The translations under genes were made by a program, and so were the position numbers. 64,000 bases of DNA. Origin: Paenibacillus antarcticus. GTDB lineage: Bacteria > Bacillota > Bacilli > Paenibacillales > Paenibacillaceae. Location: positions 124,001-188,000 of the forward strand of contig NZ_LVJI01000048.1 in NCBI RefSeq assembly GCF_001637225.1. The letters are read 5' to 3'. This document shows positions 7,901-18,000 of the stretch, one piece after another. The first letter of the stretch is position 1. The number at the start of each line of letters is the position of its first letter. A model generated the notes under the pieces. The model saw nothing but the letters and a program-made list of their open reading frames with translations, made no database searches and was not told the origin of the DNA.

Positions 7901-9853
7901 TGCATTTTGAATGATCGTTTTATTCATACCGCCTGCTTTAATCGCTGTGGCATCTGAAGTAAGCTCAATAACCTTTATGGATCCACTGCCATAAACTAAA
8001 TATACGCGTCCATCATCATCAAACAGCAATGACATGTCATGATAAACGCCGCCAGCAAGCTCGTACTTTTCCCATGAGCCATTTTCGATGTCATTGGTTT
8101 GAAAGATATACGTTTTACCCGTATCATTGGAAGCAAATACGACATAATACTTGCCATTATGGTATCTAAGACTGCTTGCCCATGAGCCTTTCCCGTATAT
8201 GTTTTTCCCATTTGAGAGAGTTTGTTTATCCGTAGCCTCGAGGATATCATATACATAATTGACGATTTCCCAATTTACAAGATCCTTAGACTTCATAATT
8301 GGAACTCCAGGGTTCATGTGCATCGTTGTGCTGGTCATATAGTAGGTATCGTTTACCCTGATCACATCAACATCCGGTACATCCGCCCATATAATCGGGT
8401 TCTTAGCGTTGCTTAATTCTGGTGTATATACTTCAGCATAAAAGGTTGTCACACTTTTCCCCTTCAGAGTAGCTTGAAATAAGCTTCCATTTACAGTGGT
8501 ATCACCTAAATTGGCAATATCCTCATTTGACGAAGTTCTATAAGTCTTATATGAGCTTATTGCTTTACCATCTATATCGAAAGCCAGTGCAGTGTCATTG
8601 TCGCTTTCATTGATAGCTGTAATAACCAACTTTCCGTTGGAAGGGTCTTTGTATGCGGTTGTATAGATGCCTGTTGCCGGACTTACATCCGAATGAATTC
8701 TTTTATATCCCGGTCTGACAAATCTGCTGTATTGTCCAAGAGTGAACAATCTTTTATTCAAATCGTAGCTTTTGACAGCACCGTTGTCATCGGTATGAAA
8801 AGTAATTAGTGCGCCTTTATCTCCAACAGTGTTGACACTGTCTTTGGTGCTATTCCAAAGCCACCAATAGTTAAACGCATTTACTTCAGCAATCGTCAAA
8901 TCCTTATGGATCATTTTCGCCCAATAGATACCATCATTAATGCTCGGATCATTGGGTTCGCCTGTCGAAGCTTCTGTCACCCATAGCTTTTTATTATATA
9001 GTTTCGATTGAGTCAGCCATTTTGCTCCGAGATCTGGATCTTGTTGATTAACGGCATACTGATGCACACCAACAATATCGACTCGATCCCTGCTATCGGC
9101 ATCATTCAAGGTTGGAAGAGCGAGATCTTCACTAAAATTCAACCCTTCTGGCATAATCAACTGAGCAGTTACGCCTTTTTGTGCAAAGGTAGGTTTAAGA
9201 TAATCCTTTACAAAATGATGAAAATCAGCGGCTGTCCAACTGCTAGATTCATATTCCGGCGCCCAGTTTGGTTCATTCTGGATCGAAAGGGCCGATATAT
9301 CAATTCCCTTATTCGTCTTAAAACCATTTACATAGTCCGCTAAGAAATCAGCATAGGCTTGATATTTGTCCGCTCTAAGCGTTCCTCCGATTTCACCGTT
9401 TATTCCTCGATTACCGGTCTTCATAAATGGTGGCGGTGTCCATGGTGTTGTGAAAAATTTGGTGACATTATAATCCGCTTTTATTTTATTAAAAAGCCAT
9501 GATGTACCGTTAATGTCCCAATTGTTCCAATTCCAGTCGCCAGATTCTGATAATAAGTCATAGGGAAGCCGATTTCTAACCATACTCAGCCCTACACCAT
9601 TCGATGTGCTAAAAAGCGCATCTAATATTTCTTTCTGTGTTTGGTTCGGGAGATTTTGAACAATCCCCGTTGACCAAGCGTTTGATGCACCAAAACCGTC
9701 AATTTCCTGCTTTTCATTATTATAATCAATATGAACGGTAGGTACGGATGCAGCATGGGAAGTCTGATTAAAACTAATCATGGAAGTTACCATAAGACTA
9801 AGACAAAGAAAAATATTCAAAACAGCTTTTGATCTTGTCATTTCATTTGGCAT
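4964..9853 (-). CDS. Secreted GH30-GH43 xylanolytic enzyme with cohesin and dockerin
   Basis: A 1629-residue secreted protein. Order: signal peptide ending near SHAAS (about residue 35); GH30 xylanase-type barrel (36-475) with acid/base Glu194 in QNEPNW and nucleophile Glu294 in WVTEAS; GH43 domain (about 485-980) with the base Asp in VPDVDVIRV (about residue 494) and a Glu in AEGTHIHK; cadherin-like beta sandwich (1000-1090); carbohydrate-binding-like module (1094-1240); BIG2 Ig-like domain (1250-1340); cohesin (1345-1475); FIVAR helical domain (1480-1555); and type I dockerin (1560-1629) with two calcium loops (DLNMDGSINVGD, DMNGDNKIDVVD). It should cut glucuronoxylan and trim side chains or xylobiose. 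Carrying both cohesin and dockerin is unusual. It is last in a cluster of such genes. Confidence 0.93.
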   Translation of the reverse strand: MPNEMTRSKAVLNIFLCLSLMVTSMISFNQTSHAASVPTVHIDYNNEKQEIDGFGASNAWSTGIVQNLPNQTQKEILDALFSTSNGVGLSMVRNRLPYDLLSESGDWNWNNWDINGTSWLFNKIKADYNVTKFFTTPWTPPPFMKTGNRGINGEIGGTLRADKYQAYADFLADYVNGFKTNKGIDISALSIQNEPNWAPEYESSSWTAADFHHFVKDYLKPTFAQKGVTAQLIMPEGLNFSEDLALPTLNDADSRDRVDIVGVHQYAVNQQDPDLGAKWLTQSKLYNKKLWVTEASTGEPNDPSINDGIYWAKMIHKDLTIAEVNAFNYWWLWNSTKDSVNTVGDKGALITFHTDDNGAVKSYDLNKRLFTLGQYSRFVRPGYKRIHSDVSPATGIYTTAYKDPSNGKLVITAINESDNDTALAFDIDGKAISSYKTYRTSSNEDIANLGDTTVNGSLFQATLKGKSVTTFYAEVYTPELSNAKNPIIWADVPDVDVIRVNDTYYMTSTTMHMNPGVPIMKSKDLVNWEIVNYVYDILEATDKQTLSNGKNIYGKGSWASSLRYHNGKYYVVFASNDTGKTYIFQTNDIENGSWEKYELAGGVYHDMSLLFDDDGRVYLVYGSGSIKVIELTSDATAIKAGGMNKTIIQNASAPGGSGGLGAEGTHIHKINGKYYIFNISWPNGSIRTELVHRADTIDGTYEGKIALRSGSTSNSAGIAQGGIVQATDGKWYGMLFQDYGSVGRIPYIVPMTWSQDGWPVFGNVNDTGIPAKLSKSWVSSDNFDQRTEKIGAYHTEIAGGENDYNGSNLSLVWQWNHNPDNRFWSLAQRRGYLRLTTGTTSTSILDARNTLTQRTFGPESSGTIAIDVSHMKDGDYAGISAFQQNYGFVGVKMSGSSKSVVMVNGSSGVGVEVASVPLTQNTVYLRTELDFKNRTDKASFYYSLDGKKWASLGNKLQMSYTLPHFMGYRFALFNYSTKTTGGYVDFDYFQVDDNLVGSNFDTNLKSLQVDGVQVNEFSPSTYTYSIDVPAGSAPPQVSAAPNDPSATVTLTQATAIPGKATVTVSREGLQTAVYTINFTKPEIIAIEAETAAENSDEAYVSGMISNHTWSLVDGLSTKAMLFGPNTGLAASGTDAASLAANSKLGYKINFPTGGTYNVWILVKTTGYDSDSVHVGLDNQYKFTTNGIEGVSLGQFKWANISSSSGGMFGGATLNVAAGEHELNFWGREDGLAIDRILLTTSNATTDPVWPSNRVAVTGVTLDKSTLSLTAGSNEILTATINPAKATNRAVTFSSSDTGVATVSGDTYDSATGTTSVTVNGIASGEAVITVTTADGNKTAVSNVMVTPSVVPRLPAVGLSAGSSVNSESSFIVALSLDNLKQSVYAEDITLTYDSNIFDYVSVAGASSDIQIVTEDKATAGEVRLIVANIGGVTGASTTLLDLTFKAKTGVQNTSGTIAITQASLGVAPEGSVIEAELDSVNISVGKIVVVVNKTALITAITNAESLYDAAVVGTLPGQYPQLAKDAFRVAINEAKAVKENERATQSEVENALTALVSANAAFRAAVVKEVSADLNMDGSINVGDLAMVAYYYGKDSTSGDWATCKIADMNGDNKIDVVDLAFVATKILQ

Positions 9854-9905
9854 TAATGCTATTCTCCTTTTCTTTCACCGTATAATATCACCCAATTACT
9901 AGCTC

Positions 9906-9940
9906 GCCCTACCCGGTCATGATGACTCTCGGGATAGGGC
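9906..9940 (-). terminator. Hairpin between dockerin remnant and GH30-GH43 gene
   Basis: GCCCTA-CCCG (9906-9915) pairs with CGGG-A-TAGGGC (9930-9940). There is no clear U-tract, so it may be a weak terminator or a processing stem in front of the GH30-GH43 gene. Confidence 0.45.
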
Positions 9941-9989
9941 AGAATTAGAATTGTATTTCACTTAATTATTAAGCATGAGCAGTAGGATC

Positions 9990-10446
9990 TTATTCGAGTA
10001 TCCTGATTGCAATGTAAGCAAGATCCACAATATCAATCATATTATCGCCATTCATATCCGCAATCTTATATGTTGCCCACTCTGCGCTAGTGGAATCTTT
10101 AGCGAAGTAGTAAGCGACTATCGCAAGGTCATCTAATTTGATGACTCCATCCTTATTGATGTCGGCAGACACTTCTTTGATGACCGCTGCACTAAACGTG
10201 TTGCAACACCCGTATCATTTGTGGAGAAGGTTACTGCCTTGTTTGTTGCATTTGCAGGGTTAATCGTTGCAGTAAGTATTTCGTTTGCACCTGCAGTTAA
10301 GCTGAATGTAGGCTTGTCAAGTGTTACTCCTGTAACTGCAACACTGTTTAAAGGCCACACGGGATCAGTTGTATCACTACTTGTGGTTAATAGAATTCGG
10401 TCTATAGCAAGACCATCTTCTCTGCCCCAGAAGTTCAATTCATGTA
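9990..10446 (-). pseudogene. Remnant of another CBM-BIG2-dockerin protein
   Basis: Homology starts abruptly three bases after the stop of the GH127 gene with HELNFWGREDGLAIDR, identical to the end of the carbohydrate-binding module of the neighbouring enzymes. It continues through a BIG2 domain (VAVTGVTLDK...) to NDTGVAT. There an out-of-frame deletion removes cohesin and FIVAR, and the sequence resumes as FSAAVIKEVSADINKDG plus a full dockerin (ADINKDGVIKLDDLA, ADMNGDNMIDIVDLA), ending at 9990. So it has no start, an internal deletion and a frameshift. It records the loss of a fourth enzyme, probably by recombination between the repeated 3' modules. The dockerin frame alone could be read as a 60-residue ORF but has no ribosome site. 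Confidence 0.85.
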
Positions 10447-10447
10447 A

Positions 10448-13400
10448 TTATTCCAATATTTTGGTGGCGACGATCGCAAGGTCCATAATGTCGATCTTCT
10501 GATCGCCGTTCAGATCGGTGATCTTGGCTTTCGCCCAATCAGGACTGGTGGAGTCCTTACCGTAATGGTAAGCGACGATCGCAAGGTCACCTACACTGAT
10601 GATTCCGTCGTTGTTCAGATCCGCGGATACTTCCTTAATTACTGCGGCCTTGAAGGTATCAACCGCACGGAGCAGATCGGTTACGGCTCCATCAACTTGA
10701 GACTGTGTCGCACTCGAGTTGTACTCAACCGCTTTGGCCGCGTTAATCGCAATACCGAAGGCATTTTTGGCCGATTGCGGATATTGGCCAGGCAGAGTAC
10801 CTACGACTGCGATGTCATACAAGTTCTGCGCATTCGTAATCGTTGCGTTCAGCGCAGTCTTGTCAATGCCCGCTTCGGCGCTTCCTACAGAAATGACCTT
10901 ACGATCCGTGGCCGCCTGGATCACGGCTCCCTCGGACGTTCCCAATTCTGCCCGGGTCACGGCTATCGTTCCGCTCGTGTTCTGGACACCGGATTTCACC
11001 TTGAAGGTCAGATCCAGAACCGGCGTACTCACTCCCGAAACACCTCCGATACTGGCAGTAATCAGTCGAAGTTCCCCGGTAGTGTCCTTATCCTCTTTCA
11101 CAACTTGGATGTTGTTGTTCGCACCTGCCGCAATCATATAGTCAAATACTTTGGCATCATAGGTTAGAGTGATGTCCTGGGCATAAACACTCTGGGTAAC
11201 GCTGTTCAGATTAACAGCCACTTTAAAGCTGCTGCCAGCTTTCACACTGCTGTCTACTGAAAGTGTAGCGGATACTACTTCTTGTGCTTGCTTATTGATG
11301 CTAACGGTATAAGCTTGTTCTGTTACTCCATCTTCAGCTACCGCTCTAACGTTCAAAGTAGTCATATCGGTTTGTAAAGATACTTTTCTTTTCGCAGTAT
11401 CGTCAATTAATACATCATTAACATATACCAAAGAATTCGCATTTACAGGAGTGAATTTGACTAATGACTCTGTAGAATTTTTGGGAACAGAAATGGAATA
11501 GTGATTATCCGTCAATGCCCCTGGCGTTCCATCAGCTGTGATACTATGAAGGTTCGTGCTATTGTTATAATCTTTCAAAATGGAAACCGTTCCGAATAAT
11601 CTGCCGACGTAGCTCGAGCCTCTATTGGCAAACTTTACGGTTACTTTTGTTTTTCCTACTAACAAATTTGCCGGGATTTGATATCTTACATCATAAAATT
11701 GATCAGGGGCTTTAGCTTCTATGGTTTCTTCCTTAATTAAACTACCGTCCACATAAACGTTAAAGGTTCTTCCTTTATCACCGCTATAGTATCTGGTAGA
11801 TATATAATTAGTTACTGAAGGATCGACTGCCATATCATAACTAAGCCAGGCGGCTCCTGATGACCCGCTCCAAGCTTGCCGGTACTGTTCCCCTCCGAAG
11901 GAACCTCCCCCTGTATTTCCTTGCAGATTATGTGCCAATTCGTGCTGATCATTCGTAATTTGTACTTCATCGATCTTGGCGATTGCCTTTTTAGCAGCCG
12001 TCTTTTTATTCAAAATATTTTTCTGGAAAGTCGGTGAATCCAATGCGGATAAATAGAAGTAAATCCCGTATCTTTCCTTGTATAAAGTATAATAGGGCGT
12101 AAATTTCAAATGGTTATCTTCATCTGTATTCCGCAAGGTAAATTCCAGTTTCCCTTCCGTCTTAACCAAATTGTTTTTAATTTCACGGACCCAATCATTA
12201 ACATTACCATCCTTAATAAGGATGTAATCCTTGAAGGAAACACCCGAAGGCATATTTGCTTTCTGTGAAGCAAGATGTGGAATGGCGACCATTTTCTCTG
12301 TTCCAAGGCCTGCACTTAAAACAAGAGGACCATAAGTAAATGCTGCCGCTTCAGGATTATCTTGAAGAGTTGCTACTTGGACTTCAAGAGGGAACGTCAG
12401 TTCAACAATATCCCCTTTCTTCCATACTCGATGGATATCAATATACCCTTCAGATACTTCCCCATTAAATGTTTCTCCGTTTATCGCTACAGCTACCTTT
12501 TTACCTGTTGCAACCCACTCAGGAGATCTGAATTTAATCGTAATGTCCTCGGAAGGTGCAGCATTAATTGTAAACGTTGCCTTGTCGCTTTGTGGGATAT
12601 CTGTTTGTTGTGTCAATTGAAGGCCCTTTTCGGTCCAGTTCAATTTCGAACTCAAGTACATGTTGACATAAAGATCTTGATCGGAGTGAAAATAGATACT
12701 GTCATCCAGTTTCGTGAAATTCTCCATACCGCTTCCCGTATCGCACCAGAAACTATCGAACTCGGTAGAGAATACTTTGAAATAACCTGTACCCATAGGC
12801 TTAAAGTACGTACTCATGCCGGTCTCCGGATTAATGGAGGACATAATCTCATTTTGTAATGTTTTCTCATAATAATTTGCATATTTTATATCTCCGGTAA
12901 GCCTGAACAACTCTCTAGTAAGCTTTAACATGTTGTACGCGTTACAAGTTTCATCATTAATGTTATTCCTATAATTATCTAACTGCCCAGGTTCTCTAAA
13001 ATGCTCATTTTCGCTATTTCCACCTGTTACATAGATATGGTCATTGACCACCATCTCCCAAAAATTCTCCGCTGCTTCTAGGTAGAACGATTCTGCCTCA
13101 CCTAATGTGCGATATCGATTCAGTGCGCCAATAAACTTAGGAATTTGTGTATTAGCGTGCTTATTCGCTAATACGTCTTGCCCATTAGCAATTGACGTAA
13201 ACAGGGAGTCTTCATCAAACATATGGGCCGCAGTTAAATGATCCTGATTATTGGAGAATTTATATAATTCATACAATGCGTCGTTTATACCGCCATATTC
13301 AATATTCAATACTCTTGTGTGCGTTGAATCGTTCCATGTTTGAGTTCTTTGATATGTCCAATTCCCCAATTTACTTGCAATCTCCAAGGCGTCTCCATTT

Positions 13401-14923
13401 CCTTCATATTTATAGACATCCACAAGCCCGGTTATTATTTTATGCATGGTGTACCATGGTACCCAACTTTGTCCCTCGACCTTTCCTTCAATAACATCAA
13501 AATGCGTTTCCGGTGTAGCAAAAGCATACCCGTTACTGCTTGCATTTTGACATGCTTTCAGTTCACTAATCACGTAATCAATTCTGCTCTTGATTTGTGC
13601 ATTCTGTGTCGGATTCTCTTTCGTTTGTTTGTAGGCCTGTGATAGCGCTGTCATATAATGTCCCAGGCTATGCCCTCTAAGATAACTCCAGTTCCCTTCC
13701 CAACCGTTGTATAGCTCTGCTTTCTTAGGTAAACCTGCTACCGTTCTAAATCCCGACAAAAGACGGTCCGGATCAAGCTTTAATAAATATTCAACATCTT
13801 TATTAAATGCATTCACATAATACGGGTCGGTAACATCTACCTGCTCCATGTCAAAATTTTTGATTTTTGCTGAATCGCCTAAATATACACTTGTTTTCAC
13901 AACAATAGAAAACGTTTTTGTTAAGGTTACTGAACCATACGTTACAGTGGCTTGTATAGTAACCGGAGTAACTACCCCTGGATCTGTAAGCACTCCTGTA
14001 TTTGATATAACATCCGTATTCGAAGATCTCCACGAGATTTTGCTACCATTTATGCCCTTTGTTGGAAGATCAAGATTCCCCCTCGTTGTCTCCGGCAGAA
14101 CGATTGCATCTAAGTCTTGCTGTGCAATCCTCTTTTCATCTATTACGCCGCCTTCTGCTTTATAAACGTCTCGGATCACTCCTTCTGTCGCAGCTACACT
14201 ATAAATCTTGAATTCATCCACATTCAGTTTTGCATAGCCTCCCCCATATAATGGCGAGTTGAATCCCAAATACTTGTGATCCGTATTATTTGCTGCAATG
14301 CTGCCGCCTTGTTTATTATAAATAACCTTTTGAGCTAGACCGTTACGATAAATCCCCACATTTTTTGTTGCATTATCATAGGTGAGCGCAATATGCGTCC
14401 ACTCTCCAACGGGAAAGAAGGTGCTTCGATTCCCGGTAACATACGATTCCTGTACGCTTGTTCCACTTGAAAGCTTCAACGGAACTGTATCACTCAGGAT
14501 GCTTAAATACCATCCTTCTCCCATCCAGTTTCCACTTGGCTTGTTCCACATAATGATGTGTTCGCCTGTTAACGTAGAGTCAGGTTTCACCCAGAAAGAA
14601 ACAGTTAGATTTTGTGGCTGTAATGCCGATGACGTACCTAAATCAATATAATTATTGGTTCCGTTTAGTTGTAAAGCCTTACCAACCTTACCATCAACAT
14701 AATTTGCCGTCCCATTTAATATCCCTCGAATCCCGTTACTAGAGGAATCTTCAATATTATTTTCAAACTTGAATTCCAGCTGTTTTGAATCATCTAACCC
14801 TGCTGCATATGCCGGAATCGTGGAACCTAAAAAACCGGACATCAGATTCGCCACCAATGTTATAGATAAGATATTAGTTACCGTTTTTCTCCGCGACTCA
14901 TTTTTACCTTTTAGACGTTTCAT
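10448..14923 (-). CDS. Secreted GH127 beta-L-arabinofuranosidase-type enzyme with cohesin and dockerin
   Basis: The start at 14923 (MKRLKGKNESRRK) has AGGAGAG upstream and gives a normal signal peptide ending at IPAYAAG. The 1491-residue chain then has a LamG-type concanavalin domain (about 45-250), a bacterial Ig-like segment (260-345), the GH127 catalytic barrel (355-970), a beta-sandwich (about 990-1110), a cadherin-like domain (1115-1195), cohesin (1205-1335), FIVAR (1345-1420) and a type I dockerin (1425-1491). GH127 enzymes use a zinc-bound cysteine nucleophile: Glu658/Cys660 lie in NDETCNAYN and Cys727 in SFWCDTGSGMEN. The position after Cys727 is Asp, where many relatives have a second zinc ligand Cys. 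It probably releases beta-L-arabinofuranose from cell-wall glycans; another specificity is possible. Confidence 0.9.
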   Translation of the reverse strand: MKRLKGKNESRRKTVTNILSITLVANLMSGFLGSTIPAYAAGLDDSKQLEFKFENNIEDSSSNGIRGILNGTANYVDGKVGKALQLNGTNNYIDLGTSSALQPQNLTVSFWVKPDSTLTGEHIIMWNKPSGNWMGEGWYLSILSDTVPLKLSSGTSVQESYVTGNRSTFFPVGEWTHIALTYDNATKNVGIYRNGLAQKVIYNKQGGSIAANNTDHKYLGFNSPLYGGGYAKLNVDEFKIYSVAATEGVIRDVYKAEGGVIDEKRIAQQDLDAIVLPETTRGNLDLPTKGINGSKISWRSSNTDVISNTGVLTDPGVVTPVTIQATVTYGSVTLTKTFSIVVKTSVYLGDSAKIKNFDMEQVDVTDPYYVNAFNKDVEYLLKLDPDRLLSGFRTVAGLPKKAELYNGWEGNWSYLRGHSLGHYMTALSQAYKQTKENPTQNAQIKSRIDYVISELKACQNASSNGYAFATPETHFDVIEGKVEGQSWVPWYTMHKIITGLVDVYKYEGNGDALEIASKLGNWTYQRTQTWNDSTHTRVLNIEYGGINDALYELYKFSNNQDHLTAAHMFDEDSLFTSIANGQDVLANKHANTQIPKFIGALNRYRTLGEAESFYLEAAENFWEMVVNDHIYVTGGNSENEHFREPGQLDNYRNNINDETCNAYNMLKLTRELFRLTGDIKYANYYEKTLQNEIMSSINPETGMSTYFKPMGTGYFKVFSTEFDSFWCDTGSGMENFTKLDDSIYFHSDQDLYVNMYLSSKLNWTEKGLQLTQQTDIPQSDKATFTINAAPSEDITIKFRSPEWVATGKKVAVAINGETFNGEVSEGYIDIHRVWKKGDIVELTFPLEVQVATLQDNPEAAAFTYGPLVLSAGLGTEKMVAIPHLASQKANMPSGVSFKDYILIKDGNVNDWVREIKNNLVKTEGKLEFTLRNTDEDNHLKFTPYYTLYKERYGIYFYLSALDSPTFQKNILNKKTAAKKAIAKIDEVQITNDQHELAHNLQGNTGGGSFGGEQYRQAWSGSSGAAWLSYDMAVDPSVTNYISTRYYSGDKGRTFNVYVDGSLIKEETIEAKAPDQFYDVRYQIPANLLVGKTKVTVKFANRGSSYVGRLFGTVSILKDYNNSTNLHSITADGTPGALTDNHYSISVPKNSTESLVKFTPVNANSLVYVNDVLIDDTAKRKVSLQTDMTTLNVRAVAEDGVTEQAYTVSINKQAQEVVSATLSVDSSVKAGSSFKVAVNLNSVTQSVYAQDITLTYDAKVFDYMIAAGANNNIQVVKEDKDTTGELRLITASIGGVSGVSTPVLDLTFKVKSGVQNTSGTIAVTRAELGTSEGAVIQAATDRKVISVGSAEAGIDKTALNATITNAQNLYDIAVVGTLPGQYPQSAKNAFGIAINAAKAVEYNSSATQSQVDGAVTDLLRAVDTFKAAVIKEVSADLNNDGIISVGDLAIVAYHYGKDSTSPDWAKAKITDLNGDQKIDIMDLAIVATKILE

Positions 14924-14987
14924 TGATTGACATCTCTCCTTGTATTTTATATGAGGATTGATCGAATCAAATCTAGCGTGAAAACAA

Positions 14988-15014
14988 GGGATGGTATGCA
15001 AGACACCCCATCCC
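14988..15014 (-). terminator. Terminator after GH43 arabinofuranohydrolase gene
   Basis: GGGATGG (minus strand, 15014-15008) pairs with CCATCCC (14994-14988), followed by TTGTTTTC. It lies 21 bases past the stop of the 15035-18805 gene and about 65 bases before the GH127 start, so it probably reduces read-through. Confidence 0.6.
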
Positions 15015-15034
15015 CATTCTCACTCATGGCATTT

Positions 15035-18000
15035 TTAGTTAGTTATTTTAGATGCGACATACGCCAAATCCGTAATGTCAATCTTCTGATCGCCGTTCAG
15101 ATCGGCGATCTTGGCCTTCACCCAATCAGGGCTGGTGGAGTCCTTGCCGTAATGGTAAGCAACAATCGCAAGGTCGCCCACATTGACAATTCCGTCGTTG
15201 TTTAGATCCGTGGATACTTCTTTAATTACTGCGGACTTGAAGGTATCGACCGCACGGATCAGATCGGTTACGGCGTCGTCAACCTGAGACTGTGTCGCGC
15301 TCGAGTTGTCTTTAACCGCTTTGGCTGCGTTAATCGCAATGCCGAAGGCATCTTTGGCCGCTTGCGGATATTGGCCAGGCAGAGTACCCACGACTGCAGT
15401 GGCATACAAGTTCTGCGCATTCGTAATCGTTGCGTTCAGCGCGGTCTTGTCTACGCCCACATCGATGCTTCCTACAGAAATGACCTTAAGGTCCAGTGCC
15501 GCCTGGATCACGGCTCCCTCGGACGTTCCCAACTCTGCCCGGGTCACCGCTATCGTTCCACTCGTGTTCTGGACACCGGCCTTTACCTTGAAGGTTAGAT
15601 TCAGAACCGGCGTGCTCGCTCCAGATACCCCTCCGATATTGACGGTAATGAGTCTAACTTTTCCCGCAGTGGCTTTGTCCTCTGTCACATTCTGGATGTT
15701 CTTGTCTGCACCTGCCGCACTCACATATTCAAATACGTTGGAATCATAGGTCAGGGTGATGTCCTCAGCATAAACACTTTGTTCAACGTTGTTCAGGCTT
15801 ACTGCCACTGTAAAGCTGCTTCCAGGATTCACACTGCTGTCTGCTGAAAGTGCAGCTGTAGGTACTTGAGGCTCAACGGATGGTGTTACCGTTACATTAC
15901 TTACCGCTGTTTGATTACCATCTGCTGTTGTTACCGTAATAACTGCATTTCCTGCAGCTATTGCATGAACGGTTACACTTGTTGTACCTGTTGAAGAATC
16001 ATAAACAGCACCCGTTACGGTTGCAACACCTGTATCGTTTGATGAGAAGGTTACTGTTTTGTTTGTTGCATCTGCAGGGGTTATTGTTGCAGTAATGGTT
16101 TCGGTTGAACCTGTCGCCAAGCTTAATGTACTCTTGTCAAGTGTTACTCCTGTCACGGCTACATTGTTGGATGGCCAGACAGGATCTGCGGTTGAGTTGC
16201 TTGTGGTTAAATAGATCTGGTCTATTGCAAGTCCATCTTCCCTTCCCCAGAAGTTCAATTCATGCACGCCAGCAGTAACATTCAAAGTAGCTCCACCAAA
16301 TATACCGCCGCTGTTACCACTGATATTAGCCCATTTAAACTGACCACCGCTAACACCCTCAATACCATTGCTAGTGAATTTATACTGATTATCTAATCCA
16401 ACATGGATGGAGTCCGAATCGAATCCAAGCGTCTTGACAAGTATCCAAACGTTGTAGGTTCCTGCAGTCGTAAAGTTGATTTTATACCCAAGTCTGGAAT
16501 TGGCAGCGAGAGAGGCTGCATCCGTAGCTGACGCAGTGAACCCATTGTTAGGCCCGAAAAACATAGCTTTCGTGGACTTTCCGTCAACAAGCGACCAGGT
16601 ATGGTCGTTTATGGTGCCATATACATAGGCAGTGACTGAGTTTTCTGCTGCTGTTTCGACCTCAATGGCCACTACGGCAGGCATATTGACAGCTACAGTA
16701 ATTTGAGCTGTTACAGCAGCGCCCAATGCCCCCTTAAAGCTTACAGTAACATTGGTTGTTCCCATTGCTTTAGCCGTTATTGTACCGCCAGCAACATCTG
16801 CAATAGCAGGACTTGGATTGCTATAAGTTGCTGTTTTTGTTACATCTTCCGTCTGTCCATCAACATATTCTGCTGTTACTTTAAATGTTGCAGTTTTGCC
16901 AGAATCCAACACAACTGAAGCATTGTCAACGGTAATCTTCTTTACCGTCAGTTCACTGTTCAAATCTTTCACAAGCATATTAAGAGTGTCAGATTTTCCA
17001 CCGTAGTTTACGTCAATGCTTGTGGAGCCATAGCCCACCCCAGTGACAACTCCGTTATTTATGCTTACAATACCGCTTTGTGCCGGTGTTGCAACGGCCT
17101 GAGCAGTAACATCTGTACTTGTTCCATCGGCGTATATGGCTGAAACCTTCATGTTTGCATGATTGGTTCCTGCAACAATATCAATCTTTTGTTTATCGAT
17201 GGATGCGTTGATTGCAACTAGATCATGAGCAGCGCTCTTTTGCTCGAACTGCCAAGAATCTACCTTGAAGAGATTACCAGTTGATGCTCCCTTGTATACC
17301 ATGTATAGATCATGGACTCCTGTAGCACCAGAAACACTTGTTGTTTTTGTCTTCCAACTATTTTCTCCGCCTGTGTTGGAAATTGGAAGTGTCCCGATCA
17401 ATGTGCCATCAGCACTATCAAGATACAGCTCTATGTTTCCGCCGCCCGAACCACTTGCAACATTGGCTTTAAATGTTCCGGCGCCTGTAGCTCCAAAATC
17501 AACTTTGGATACGGCCGTCCAGTCCCCATCATTTATGTTGCTCACAGCCAGGTTTATACTGCTTACCATACCTCCGGGTTCGGTACTGCTTTCAGTGGAT
17601 ATTCCTCCATTCCAACCTATGGTTTCAGCCTCAACCCTTGTATAGGGATCAAGATTTTTTAACTGCGGAACACCTTTATAATCACCTGTAATATTCTGAA
17701 TGACTCCGTTTGCATCAAAACTTACCTTATTGATGTGTGCGTTACGGTATCCATGAGGTTGCCCGCTCATTTGTGGATATGAACCACTCTCTGCCATTGC
17801 TTTTGCAAGGGTCTGCGCGTGGTAAGTAATGTACCATTGGCCTTTAAATTCAAACATGGCATGATGATTGTTGCCACCGACACCGAAGAAAACAACAGGG
17901 TTAGGTAATATGGTTTTTACATAGGTGAATGGACCCAATGGATGATCACTCACCATATAAGCAATCGTTCCTGTTGGAATATCCGTCGGGTGTTGACCGG

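Noticed and set aside
10565-11167. Long plus-strand ORFs opposite the cohesin-FIVAR-dockerin regions (also 10719-11141, 15306-15749 and 5355-5627)
   Set aside because: They lie antisense to intact, strongly supported coding modules, have no ribosome sites, and recur only because the sense sequence is repeated among paralogues.
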